NCBI GenBank assembly: GCA_036365455.1
Contig: JAWQUS010000022.1
Location: 8,370,001 to 8,434,000 of the forward strand
DNA: 64,000 bases
From: Macrosoma leucophasiata
Taxonomy: Eukaryota; Arthropoda; Insecta; Lepidoptera; Hedylidae
Direction: 5' to 3'
The notes under the pieces were generated by a model. It had not been told where the DNA came from. It worked only from the letters and a program-made list of their open reading frames with translations, and ran no database searches. How positions within the stretch are numbered: position 1 is the first letter of the stretch; the number at the start of each line of letters is the position of its first letter. Shown in pieces: positions 31,341 to 42,700 of the stretch. The position numbers and the translations under genes are program-made.

Positions 31341-31790
31341 CAGACGACAAGCAGACGGGCCACTTGATGGAAAGTGGTTACCGGCGCCTATGAACATTTG
31401 AAACACCAGGGGAGTTTCCAAGGCGCTGCCAGCCCTGAAGGACTCTTTTGACGCCAGTTTTGAAGAACCCCTTATTGTAGCGCCGGGGGAACACCTCAGA
31501 GGGAAGTTCGTTCCACAATTTGCACGTTCTGGGCAGGAATTAACGCGCGAATCGGACCGTTGAGAATTTCCAAGTATCCAATCTATGTGGATGGAATTTC
31601 TCTCTTCGGCGGGTGTTGCGTTGTAGTAATGTAGACGATGGCACCAGATTGAACAGTTCATCGAGCACTCACGATTGTAAAGGCGGCAGAAAATGCACAG
31701 ACATCCGATGTCTCTGCGCAGACTCAGATCTTCGAGTCTATCTGTGCTGTCTCTGTGATTACGGATCCATACTAGATTGTTTTTTTATAA
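31340..31790 (-). pseudogene. LINE ORF C-terminus
   Basis: Inverted copy of the element at 18880-19390, directly after rep-G. Confidence 0.65.
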
Positions 31791-31984
31791 AATACAATGA
31801 AAGTTAACCTTTCGCCTGCCGGCGTGTTAAACATACAGTTGAAGAGTAACCCTGTTTCATACGATTGTATGGGCTGAACGACCGATTTAATTGGGGCATT
31901 CATAGTTAAGTTGTACAAGAATTACGTAATCGATGAAGGAAGTGTGACTGGAGTTTTGGCGGGAACCTTGAAATAGACCTGTAA

Positions 31985-32395
31985 TGCTCTTTTTTTTTTT
32001 TTTAATGTACTTGATGTGGCATACAAGCCTGCAGTTCACATTGATGTTATGTGATGACTGCAGCCTATAGACACACCGCGGACACTCCGCCAAAATTCCA
32101 TACAAACGCTTAATTTGGTTTCTATCCATCAGTGACGTGTATTTACACCTGTGTGCGTAGCACGTACAAAATACCAACCGTCGCCCATAAGAGAGGAAGG
32201 GGTTGTGTATGTGTGCAAATCGGGCGGGACGTCGAAGTGTCCATTCTATACGTAGTATAATTACATATTCTCTGCTATAGACACCCACACAAAGACGAAG
32301 ATCAAAGTGCAGATGCGTTACCACTCCTGAGGCCTAAGGTGTTATGCCTCTGTGCCGAAAATTACAGGGCCGAACATTAAAAATCTTATGTTAGG
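31985..32395 (-). repeat. rep-A interrupted by rep-B
   Basis: The rep-A text 'gcagcctatagacac' is broken and resumes after the rep-B unit with the same bases. Confidence 0.85.
32073..32274 (-). mobile_element. rep-B, 202-bp deleted copy nested in rep-A
   Basis: Flanked by CTATAGAC (32065-32072, 32275-32282), extendable to 9 bp with A. Dates rep-B movement after rep-A. Confidence 0.9.
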
Positions 32396-32525
32396 ATCCC
32401 ACTGCAGAATCATTTCGTTCATCCAGATATACTGCAAACCTAATTTTTATGTATATTTATAATCTAGAGAATATACATATATCCACATCCACTAGGTTGC
32501 CAATCATCAAAATTTGGCCTCAAGT
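32385..32525 (-). repeat. rep-P
   Basis: 'ggatcccactgcagaatcat' to 'actaggttgccaatc'. Confidence 0.6.
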
Positions 32526-32559
32526 TATTTTTATATATATTTTTTTTTAAAGATTTCTT

Positions 32560-32603
32560 TTATTGTTTAACAAGGAACCCTTATAGTTTCGCCATGTCCG
32601 TCC

Positions 32604-32634
<31 letters not shown>

Positions 32635-33145
32635 CGCAGTTTAGCGCAAAAACTAATAATACTAGAGACTTGAAATTTAGCACAAGTATACCTTAATCAC
32701 GCCTACAAAGTGGTAGAATAAAAACATGAAAAATAAAATTATTTAGGGTACCTCCCCTACATGTAACGCACGGATTTTTTTTTTATTTTTCGTTTTCTAT
32801 AAAGTGTGGGATATCGTTGGATAGGTCTTTCAAATATGTCAAGTATGCTAACATCATTTTTAGATTTAGTTAACTGTTCGTGACTTATTAAGCTTCAAAG
32901 TGCCAATTTTTGTTAGAGTCAAGTGTCACCCCCCTCTACCAACTAAACGGTTGTTGTAAGAATTTAAACGTTACAGCAATAGCAGCTACATCGAAATCAA
33001 AAGGAAAACTATCACACCTAAGTTGGCTTTACAAGTTTGCGAGTAAAAGTCACCAAATATCATTCTCGAAATTTTTTAACAACTGCATAGAAAATATTTT
33101 TTTTTTTTTTCATTACATTAATCAAACCTAAAAACTACGGAACCC
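32560..33145 (+). repeat. rep-G
   Basis: Same order of blocks as 30724; its right end is replaced by SINE-F. Confidence 0.7.
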
Positions 33146-33415
33146 GACACCAGCCTTCCCCCTTTTTGGGGGGAGGCCTGGAGCTTACTCCACCACGCTG
33201 CTCCAATGCGGATTGGTGGAGGTGGGCCAACCCACTGTCGGATGTTTTCAAACCGCCGATAAGGCCTCCGACATGGTTTAACGACTGCTATCTATCGATA
33301 GCAACCGGGACCGACGGCTTAACGTGCCCTCCGAAGCACGGAAACGCGCATTTAATTTGCCACTAGCGGTCACCCATCACACTCCCGACCGCGCCCGTAG
33401 TGCTTAACCGCGCGC
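33146..33415 (-). mobile_element. SINE-F
   Basis: 3' end truncated ('cccctttttggggggaggcc' onward), retains the 5S-like block near 33370-33410. Confidence 0.75.
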
Positions 33416-33615
33416 TTCGATTTATCTATATGTCACCACAATAACTACACAGTTGAACATGTTAACATAGAAAAATCACGAGTTATTATTAAAATAAATT
33501 GTGGATGGCTGGTGCCTAACTAAGCAGAGTCTGAATCTCAGAATCAAATGAGTGGAAAAATTATACAATTATTGATTCGCAAAATAGATTTGAGATTCTA
33601 GTAATCGCCCATAGG

Positions 33616-34063
33616 CAGAGAATATGTAATAATACTACGTATAGAATGGACACTTCGACGTCCCGTCCGATTGCCCCGCCTCACCCAACCTCCTCCTCTC
33701 TTATGGGCGATGTTTGGTATTCTCTACGTGCTACGCACACAGGTGCACGTGTAAATACCCGTCACTGATTGATGTCTGTGTAATAAAGACCAAATTAAGC
33801 GATTGTATGGAATTTTGGCGGAGTGTCCGCGGTGTTCTATGGACAGAGAATATGTAATAATACTACGTATAGAATGGACACTTCGACGTTCCGCCCGATT
33901 TCCCCGCCTCGCCCAACCTCCTCCCCTCTTATGGGCGACGTTTGCTATTCTCTACGTGCAACGCACACAGGTGCACGTGTAAATACCCGTCACTGATTGA
34001 TGTCTGTGTAATATAGACCAAATTAAGCGATTGTATGGAATTTTGGCGGAGTGTCCGCGGTGT
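33616..34063 (+). repeat. rep-B, two tandem units, 228-bp period
   Basis: Unit starts 33616 and 33844, spacer tctatgga. Left flank cccatagg and right flank gctatggg are nearly reverse complements rather than direct repeats. Confidence 0.85.
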
Positions 34064-34105
34064 GCTATGGGCCTCATATAGTGTCTATACTGTCTATTCA
34101 TAATA

Positions 34106-34670
34106 CAGTGGAGCGTCGATTATCCGAACGTCGCTTAACCGAACGACCGCTTATCCGAACGTACTAACGCGCGGGTCAATGCCGCCCGCGCTTCAGTTTT
34201 CGCCCATTTGTCGCGACTCGTTCACTTGTTATTGTACTCGTATGTTCAGATAATGAAGTTGAAAACATAGTTAGTGCTTCTGAAGCGTTTACTTGCTTAG
34301 ATTTTGCCTTGCGCTGGTTTGAAACATAGGCCGAGAGCGACCAGTATCAAATATCTGTCCTCAAAAAAGTACGCGATCTAGCCGCTCGTAAGCGGGTAGG
34401 CTTGCTTCGGCAGATGAAGATTCAAGATTTTTTAAAGCGTTTATTGTAATTCGTCAACACTAGTTTTACTACAAGCTTGTCTGCACTTTTTTTGTTTATT
34501 TCCTATTTGTCATAAAAATACTCATAAATGTAATTAATACGGTTTTCATTTACGTGTACGTTAATTTGTATGGCTGAATTATTATATGTACATTAGTTCG
34601 ATTATCCGAAAATACCGGTTTCCCGAACACCCACGTCCCCCAATTAGTTCGGATAATCGACGCTCTACTG
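34106..34670 (+). pseudogene. pogo/Tigger-type transposon, internally deleted
   Basis: Termini 'cagtggagcgtcgattatcc' and (inverted) 'ggataatcgacgctctactg', with TA on the left; this is the pogo/Tigger terminal signature. Inside, a frame reads DNEVENIVSASEAFTCLDFA, ALRWFET, stop, AESDQYQISVLKKVRDLAAR, KRVGLLRQMKIQDFLKRLL, stop. This is the C-terminal end of a pogo transposase. DNA-binding and DDE regions are gone. Confidence 0.75.
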
Positions 34671-34914
34671 TGTATTGTTTTCATATATATTTTAAAAGAG
34701 CCGACTGAGTTTTTTCCTGCAAGTTTTTCTCAGATCATATTGGCCTTTGGAACTTTGCCGGTGAATGACAAAGAATGACTCTTTTTCTTTTCTTTTTACT
34801 CTTTGTTATCAGTTTGTAAAGGGGAAATGAGACATTCTACTGATATACTTTTTACATTAGTTGACTTTACAATATATTTTTTATCTTGTTTGACATGTAT
34901 ATCAATTGTTGTTC

Positions 34915-34990
34915 ACTTTGTTTTTGACGTGTCATAAGAGGTGCCTGTCACCCTAAATGATTAAATGAGTTTCTGATTCTGGTTCTGATT
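34915..34990 (+). repeat. LINE 3' tail fragment
   Basis: Same text as 29190-29265. Confidence 0.5.
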
Positions 34991-35161
34991 CATATGTTGA
35001 ATTTGCCCTCAATATAACTTCCAGACTTCTAGAGTGTTCCACGCAACCATGTTTGATTGAGCGTGAAGTAGAATATGATAATTTTAATTGTAGCGACGAA
35101 TTGCCAATCAGGTCGTACCGCTTGAAAAATTTGAGCAACCTCCGGGAATGGATTTTATAAC
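34960..35161 (+). other. unrecognised open frame of about 66 codons
   Basis: After a stop at 34957 the frame reads VEFALNITSRLLECSTQPCL, then IEREVEYDNFNCSDELPIRS and YRLKNLSNLREWIL with a TAA. Amino-acid composition looks protein-like, but no ATG or family is evident. Possibly part of a mobile element. Confidence 0.25.
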
Positions 35162-35174
35162 TAAACAAAAAACC

Positions 35175-36085
35175 GGTCAAGTGCGTGTCGGGCCACGCGC
35201 AGTGTAGGATTCCGTAGTTACAGAGTAAGAGATGTTATGAAAAAAAAAATTTGGTGGTAGAGCACCAGTGACGGAGCTCGCGGGCGTAGGCACCACCGCA
35301 TTACCTAATATACTTGCCGCTAAATGGTAGTGTTCAGCACTATCGTGTTCCGGTCAGGTGGTAATGTACGGCCCTGTAATTTCCGGCACAGAGGCATAAC
35401 ACCTTAGGCCTCAGGAGTGGTAACGCATCTGCATTTTGACCTCGGTCTTTGTGTAGGTGTCTATAGGCTGCAGTCATCACTTAACATCAATGTGAACTGC
35501 ATGCTTGCTTGCCACTTCCATAACATAAAAAAAAAAAACTTTTTTATTGAAAAATTGAATTGTTAGAAATTCTTGGGTAAAATATAATAAGTCGACTATT
35601 ACTCGAAAACTTGCAAAGCCAACTTAACTGTGATAGTTTTCCTTTTAATTTCGTTATATGTAGCTTCTATTTCCGTAACGTTTGAATTTCTAACAACAAC
35701 CGTTTAGTCTGCAGGGGGGGACACTTGACTCCAACGAAAATTTGCAATTTAAAGCTTAATACGTCACGAACAGTTAACTAAATCGAAAAATGATGTTCGG
35801 ACATACATTATATTTTTGAAAAACCTATCCAATGATACCACACTATATGAAAATCGGAAATAAAAAAATATCCTCGAGCTACAAGTACTTATTTACTCTA
35901 AACATATTTTTTTCATGTTTTTATTCTACCACTTTGCCGGCGTAATTAAGATGTATACTTGTGCCAAATTTCAAGTCTCTAGTACCAATAGTTTTTGCGC
36001 TAAACCGCGGACGGACAGACATACAGACAGACAGACGGACATGGCGAAACTCTAAGGGTTCCTTGTTTACCTCGGAACCCTAAAA
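35175..36085 (-). repeat. rep-G interrupted by rep-A
   Basis: Inverted copy with all blocks; rep-A at 35252-35540. Confidence 0.75.
35252..35540 (+). repeat. rep-A nested in rep-G
   Basis: Full-length copy with 12 A residues at the end. Confidence 0.85.
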
Positions 36086-36189
36086 AGAGGCCAAATGTGA
36101 GTCAGACTCCCCTATAATAGGTTCCATTTGACTGAATTTTCATAATTTTTATAACCGGAAACAGCTATCGTACCCTCTCGCGGCTTCTC

Positions 36190-36800
36190 GCGGTTTCAAT
36201 GTAGATTAGTTATTGGTAATTTGATGCCATTTTCAATCATCAATTCCTACCGATCCGACTGTTTAAAACGATTATTGACGACTAACCGTTATGCCAAGCG
36301 CCATAAGGTTCACATTAGAAATGTTATTAATAATAATAATAATGGCAACCCATTATACGTCCCACTGATGGGCACGAGTCTCTCCCCTTTTTGGGGGCAG
36401 GCCTGGAGCTTACTCCACCACGCTGCTCCAATGTGGATTGGTGGAGGTGTTGGGGTTAGTGGCCAACCCGCTGTCGGATGTTTTCAAACCGCCCATAAGG
36501 CCTCCGACATGGTTTAACGACTGCTATCTATCGATAGCAACCGGGACCGACGGCTTTACGTGCCCTCCGAAGCACGGAAACGCGCATTTAATTTGCCACT
36601 AGCGGTCACCCATCACACTACCCGACCGCGCCCGTAGTGCTTAACCGAGTAGATCGTTTACGATCTACACCAGCCGCCGGGCCATGCGCGCTTCATGTTA
36701 TTTTATTAATTATTATGTTATTAATATGGTCGTTAATTTTCTTACGCTTTTCTTCCCTACGGTTACGATTTACGCTTACGATTTCAAACTAACGCAATTG
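36190..36800 (+). repeat. low-copy repeat split by SINE-F
   Basis: 'ggtaatttgatgccattttc', 'ataaggttcacattagaaat' and 'atggtcg' match 50762-50910. SINE-F sits between them here but not there. Confidence 0.55.
36343..36693 (-). mobile_element. SINE-F, full length
   Basis: Flanked by atgttatt. The empty site is the 50762-50910 copy. Confidence 0.8.
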
Positions 36801-36989
36801 TCGATTTGACTAAACAGTTGATTGAAGTTGGCCAATTTATTCGTTTTCTCCAAGGTGTTGGCGTCCGCTTGGCAAGCGGCCGATTGCATAAATTACGTTT
36901 GTCAAAACTGGTCGTTGGCTTCCAAAAACTTAATGTCAGCGGCATTTCGTTAAATTCCCTTGAAACTTTTTCGTGTTGGAGACTATTTA

Positions 36990-37110
36990 TTATGTAGTTC
37001 CATTGAAAATCAGCGTCAGGCGTTACGCCTGACTTCTATACTGAACTGGAGACCATTTTGACGCAGCCGTGTGACACACACCATTATCATTACCTACTTA
37101 TTTGTTTGTG
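36990..37110 (+). repeat. fragment of the (CTTT)n-tailed repeat
   Basis: 'gaaaatcagcgtcaggcgtt', 'gtgtgac'; relatives at 37805, 43505 and 63740. Confidence 0.45.
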
Positions 37111-37212
37111 TCACTGTGTAGTTGGTTCTGTTTTTTCTGTATTTTTTTCTTTTCCTCTATCTCCTTTATTTAGTGGTCTATTGTTTTTCTGCTTGTAGGT
37201 ACTAGTTTAAAA

Positions 37213-37515
37213 TTGCCTCAGTAGCGTAGTGGTAGCAGGCCACTACTATTGCGCTGGAGGTCCTGGGTTCGATTCCCGGGTCGGGGACTATCAGACATAA
37301 CGGTTTAAAATCCTTTATCTCTGCTTCTATTGGGATTTTTCCATTTTCTGGAAGTTTCCCAGTACCCCGGAGTTTGGTAATGTGCCCGGAGATGGCAACA
37401 GGTTCGCCACCTGTTACATAACGTAACCGGCGAGTCGTGGGTGTTTGCATGTATGATTGAATGCATGCATTTACCTCTGCCTACCCCTTCGGAGATTACA
37501 GGCGTGAAGTTACGT
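37213..37515 (+). mobile_element. SINE-D
   Basis: Full length, intact boxes A and B. Confidence 0.85.
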
Positions 37516-37714
37516 TGTTTTGTGTTTTTAAATCTGTTTGTTTTTGTGTGTTTTCCGGCTATGCGCCAAATAAACGCCTTTTCTTTTCTTTCTTTTCTAT
37601 TAACAGATTACAAACGCTTAAGCATTAGCAATCGTAGATTGGAAATCGTTTGACACTTGGCTAAACGGTAACATGTTTTTGCAACCATGTTGCTAAAATG
37701 TAAATAGATGCTGT

Positions 37715-37775
37715 TGATTAGGTAATGCGGTGGTGCCTGCGTCCGCGAGCACCAACACTGAAGCTCTACCACCAG
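37715..37775 (-). repeat. rep-A terminal fragment
   Basis: 'taggtaatgcggtggtgcct' to 'ctctaccaccag'. Confidence 0.7.
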
Positions 37776-37804
37776 AAAAAAAAGAGCTCTTTCTCTTATC
37801 TAGG

Positions 37805-37894
37805 GGTCCGGTAGAAAATCAGCGCCAGTTTTAATCTGGCAAATGCTGAACCGGATACCCTTTTAGTGCTACCGTGAGACACCCCTAAAAAAGG

Positions 37895-37929
<35 letters not shown>

Positions 37930-38110
37930 TTTTTTCTTTTTTTTTGTATTAAGTGAGTTCCTAAGGAAATTCCTTTTTGTAATGTTACGTACTGTGTTTC
38001 TTTTGTTTTACTTTTTTATGCACTTTTGTTTTGTTTCTTTGTTCTGTGCCTTTTTTATGTGTCTCAGGCGCATTAAATAAACGTATTTTCTTTCTTTCTT
38101 CTTTCTTTCT
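37805..38110 (+). repeat. (CTTT)n-tailed repeat with (AT)n
   Basis: 'gaaaatcagcgccag', an (AT)n run at 37898-37926, then 'aataaacgtattttctttct' and TTTC repeats. Confidence 0.5.
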
Positions 38111-38345
38111 TTATCTATTCCACAAAATTTAAAAAGTATAGATTTAAAGTTTTTACATTAAAATAGCTAAGACTATGCATTTTGATTTATTTAACATGTA
38201 ATTAACAATTGTGCACTGAAATCATCGTTTGCTAATGGCTTAATAGCCGATGCGTGTGCGCATATAATTTACTGTTTCAGTAACGGATATGTGTAAATGG
38301 ATATTTTGTAAATAAACTTTGACATTAAAGGTGAAGAATTTGTTT
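38111..38345. other. unassigned
   Basis: Nothing recognised. Confidence 0.3.
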
Positions 38346-38349
38346 TTTT

Positions 38350-38450
38350 TTAGGGTTCCGCACCTCGAAAGGAAAAACGGAAGCCTTATAGGACCACTTT
38401 GTGGTCCGTTTGTCAAGACCCTTTTTCTCAGGAACGCGTTTAGGTATTAA
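38350..38450 (+). repeat. fragment related to 49455-49930
   Basis: 'agggttccgcacctcgaaag' and 'ggaccactttgtggtccg'. Confidence 0.5.
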
Positions 38451-38474
38451 GCTGGAATGAATGTTTTGACATTT

Positions 38475-38805
38475 GGCTAGTGTAAATCGTAAGCGATCTA
38501 CTCGTTTAAGCGATACGGGCGCGGTCGGGTGTGTGATGGGTGACCGCTAGTGGCAAATTATAATACGTGTTTCCGTGCTTCGGAAGGCACGTTAAGCCGT
38601 CAGTCCCGGTTGTTATCGACCCGGTTCTTGTCGGAGGCCTTATGGGCGTTTTAAAAATATGCGACAGCGGGTTGGCCACCAACCCATATCTCCACCAACC
38701 CGCATTGGAGCAGCGTGGTGGAGTAAGATCCAGGCCACCCCCCAAAAAAGGGAGAGACTCGTGCCCAGCAGTGGGACGTATAATGGGTTGCCATTATTAT
38801 TAATA
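38475..38805 (+). mobile_element. SINE-F
   Basis: 5' end slightly truncated; 5S-like block with one deletion; (ATT)n tail. Confidence 0.8.
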
Positions 38806-39580
38806 TGTCTCTCGTCAGCACGGGATCCGATTTGAACCCCGGACCTCAGGCTTGCGCGGGGACGTAAGGGGTCCAACACGTAGAGGCCCTTTCGAGAATT
38901 TTGATCTACTTTGTAATATATTCGGCGGGACCTCTCTCTGACTGCATCTATAGTTAATACAGACACAGACAGACCCCGCAGAATATATGGGACTATTGTA
39001 ATGAAAAGTGATTCGCCATACTTTGGGCTATGTGAGGGGACTGGGGGGACTAGCTGGCTGGGCCTATGGAGTGAGATCCGGCACCTGCCTATATTCAACA
39101 TCTCACATTATCGAATCCTACTTTAGGCAGGTGGTGACTCGCCTCTCCTTGGTGGGCTCCCCAAACAGCCAACCCGATGGTCGTCGCGGGGCAACACTGT
39201 TGAGAGAGGCGGGAGGTGTCGAGAGGTGTGGCCCCGGTTTCACCATCACGAGCGAGTAATCTCAAGCTCGGAGCGGGCTTCCCCGCTATTATGCCTTTAG
39301 ACACTTCCACCACCGAGTGTATGGCTCTTGCAGAAATTTAGACAACAGCCTATTATCCAAATTTCTGCAAATGCCATACCTCTAGCGCCCCACTCTGACC
39401 GGCCAATGAAGACAAGCCAGAGGTGAGAGACCTGATGCTCTGTCCGGCCGTACCTCTGTGTGGCGGACGAGGCGGAGCCCAGTTCTCTCGGAGGAACTCG
39501 AGATGATGGTAGGGGGTGGTGTCGCTACTCACCAACAGCTCGCCACAAGCTGCTCTGCCCCCTATTATTATTATTATGCG
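38806..39580. repeat. GC-richer repeat patch, probably LINE 5' or UTR debris
   Basis: Base composition differs from the surroundings. 39410-39440 'caatgaagacaagccagagg' and the (ATT)n at 39562-39577 look retroelement-derived. No catalytic motif found. Confidence 0.35.
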
Positions 39581-39589
39581 GTGATGCCT

Positions 39590-39628
39590 AAGCTCACAAT
39601 CTCCTACACTTGGAACTCTCCCACTAAT
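39590..39628 (-). repeat. rep-A variant remnant before FAR2 exon 1
   Basis: 'gcggtgatgcctaagctcac' to 'ggaactctcccactaat'; ends 19 bp before the acceptor AG. Confidence 0.5.
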
Positions 39629-39647
39629 CACCATCTTGTTGTTCCAG

Positions 39648-39656
39648 GAAGACACC
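39648..39656 (+). other. FAR2 5' UTR part in first coding exon
   Basis: The exon begins after 'cttgttgttccag' with nine untranslated bases ending gacacc before ATG. An upstream non-coding exon and the promoter remain unlocated. Confidence 0.7.
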
Positions 39657-39731
39657 ATGGCGCCGACTGTGGGTGAATACTACGAAGGAAAGTCCATCTT
39701 CATTACTGGTGCTACAGGGTTTGTGGGGAAG
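39657..39731 (+). CDS. FAR2 exon 1
   Basis: Start ATG in good context (gacaccatgg). Encodes [20 protein letters not shown] and GFVGK. Donor aag|gtacct, phase 0. Confidence 0.93.
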
Positions 39732-42700
39732 GTACCTCATTGATAGATTCAGATTGACAGATTTCTTTTTTTTTTCTCTCTTTTTTCTAATGCCTGAAGT
39801 CAAATTTTTCTTAATATATTTTCACCAGCATGTGTTAATGCGAAATAATATAAAATAAGCAAGGGTAAAAGCGACTTCTTTACGATATTTAATAAATTGT
39901 CAAGGTAACGGATGATATCAGACAAGGAATGGAGAATCAAAAGTTAACAGTGCTTACTTTACTAGATTTTAGTAATGCTTTTACCAATGTAGATTTCGAC
40001 ATCTTGCTTGCGATTCACCGTTCTCTTAACATATCTCCGACAGTAATTGCTTGGTTTCGTAGTTACTTGTTTGGTCGCCGGCAACGCATTCGTGTGGATG
40101 ATTCCTTTTCTTCGTGGTGCGATGTCACGGCCGGCGTACCTCAAGGTGGCGTGTTGTCTCTATTCCTGTTTTCTACTTTCATTAATTTAATGACTCAGAA
40201 TCTATCTTCCCTCTACCACCTTTATGCAGATGATCTTCAAATATATTGTCAGGCTAATCTCGTTCATCTGCCGGAGGCCATACGGACTGTCAATGATGAT
40301 CTTAAACGTGTTTCTCTCTGGTGTGATGCATTTGGGTTGCAGGTTAATGCTTCCAAAATCCAAGCGATCATTATTGGCAGCTCTCGTGTGGTCTCTAAAT
40401 TAGATATGTCAGACGTTCCATCAGTTGTACTCAATTACACGTGTATTACTTATTGCGACAAAGTTAAAAACTTTGGGTTAATCATTGACAACAGTTTAAC
40501 TTGGAAGCTACAAATCGCCGAGGTAAGCCGGAAAATATTTGCTGCTGTTGGCTCCCTCAGAAGACTCCATAATTTCTTGCCTACTTCCACTAAAATTACG
40601 CTGGCTCGATCACTTCTTTTTCCAATACTAGATTATGCCGACATATGTTATCCAGACATAACACAGGAGCAATTAAATAAACTTGAGCGGCTTCAAAATT
40701 TATGTATACGATTCATATTTGGACTACGCAAATATGATCATGTTTCTGATTTTCGCAAACAGCTCAAGTGGTTACCCATTCGTCTTCGCAGGAATACACA
40801 CATTCTCTCTTTTCTGTATTGTTTATTGTTCAATCCGCACACCCCTACCTACCTGAAAGAGCGTTTCCATTTTCTTTGTTCTACATATTCCTTGTCCCTA
40901 CGTTCTTCCCACAATCTCCTTTTAATGACTCCTTCTCACTCTTCCTCTTTTTATTCTAATTCATTCACGGTGGAGGCTATCCGACTCTGGAATTCCCTTC
41001 CGGTGGATATCCGACAAGTTAAGTCTGTAGAGGTGTTTAAAAAAAGAACCTATGATTACTATGTCCCTTTCTTTATCCAGCTGATACCTGATCACTAGTT
41101 TCTTGCCTAATGTTATTATTACTTAACATTATATTTATAAGTTTCATATAGCAGGGTACACCCCCATTGTTTAGTATCTGCACTGTTTCCTAAACCCAAA
41201 GGTTGTCTGGAAGAGATCACTGCTTAGTGATAAGACCGCCTCTTGTATATTGTGTCTCTTATTTCTCTGTCTCTTATCATAAGTTGGTTTACAATAAAGA
41301 ATATATTACTATTTATTATTATTATTTAATAAACTGCAAAGTTTAATGTATCGATTGCCTAACTAGCATAGTGTGGCAATAGATGGCGCTACTGCCACCA
41401 TAAGGCAATGCAATAAATGTGAAGGTAAGATTTGACAAATCGGGCAGGACTTCGGTAGCTCAGTTGGAAGAGCGGCTGGACTAGATCCCCAGGCCGCGAG
41501 TTCGTGTCTCGCCTGAAGTAAAATTTTTCTTTCCATTTTTCTTTAAAATGTATTTTTACAAGCATGTGTTAATGCGAAATAATAAAAAACAATCATCAAA
41601 TCATCCCATGGTATCCCACAGCAACATTTTTTCGGGATAATAGTCCTATAATCTAAGTCAGCTAATGCCCTTTCTGTACAACAAATTTCATCAAAATCCG
41701 TTCAGTAGTTTTGGCGTGATTGACGGACAAACATCTAAACAAAGAAACTTTCACATTTATAATTTTAGTGTGATATGTGAAGTGTGATTATTTTTTTTTT
41801 ATGTAATCAAGTGGCAAACAAGCATGCAGTTCACATTGATGTTAAGTGATGACTGCAGCCTATAGACACCCACATAAAGACCAAGGTCAAAATGCAGATG
41901 CGTTACCACTCCTGAGGCCTAAGGTTATGCCTCTGTACCGGAAATTACAGGGCCGTACATTACCACCTGACCGGAACACGGTAGTGATGAACACTACCAT
42001 TTAGCGGTAAGTATATTAGGTAATGCGGTAGTGCCTACGCCCGCGAGCTTCGTCACTGGACCTCTACCACCAGTAAAAATTTAAATAAATTTTAATTAAT
42101 ATATTTAATTTTTAATTTTTTATTAATTTTATGTGTATGTATTTTCATTTTTTTAATTTTATGTGTATTTTTTTTCATTTTATGAAGCTTTTCTTAATCT
42201 TGGAACGAAATCTTTAATTACAGGTGCTAGTAGAAAAACTCTTACGCTCTGTACCAGGTATCAAAACCATATATTTGCTGATGCGGCAGAAAAAAGGTGT
42301 GTCAGGGGAAGAAAGACTTAAAGACCTATTGAATAATAAGGTATATATATGTATGTAATAGATAAGACAATGATATAGAAATAGACATGTGCAATATATA
42401 AACCTTTCTTAGAATTGTAAGAAATATAGATAAAAATATGTAAATAGATCTATAATAATATGTCTAAATAGTTAACTATGTAGAATTTCCCAATTATATT
42501 TTATATTTTATAGAAAAATCCCTCTAAACCCTTATCACTTGCTGTGCCCAACAGGATCTATAATTGATACACATATTAGACTAAATACCACCTAAGTCAG
42601 TATTGTACGTTTATGAAATGCAATAAATGATTAATTATTGAGTACTGAAAAAAAAAAGTAAAATAATACACCGACAATACTACTCTGATACTGAAACTTT

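Noticed and set aside
38640..39101. 153-codon minus-strand ORF
   Set aside because: Runs through SINE-F into GC-rich repeat DNA; no domain.
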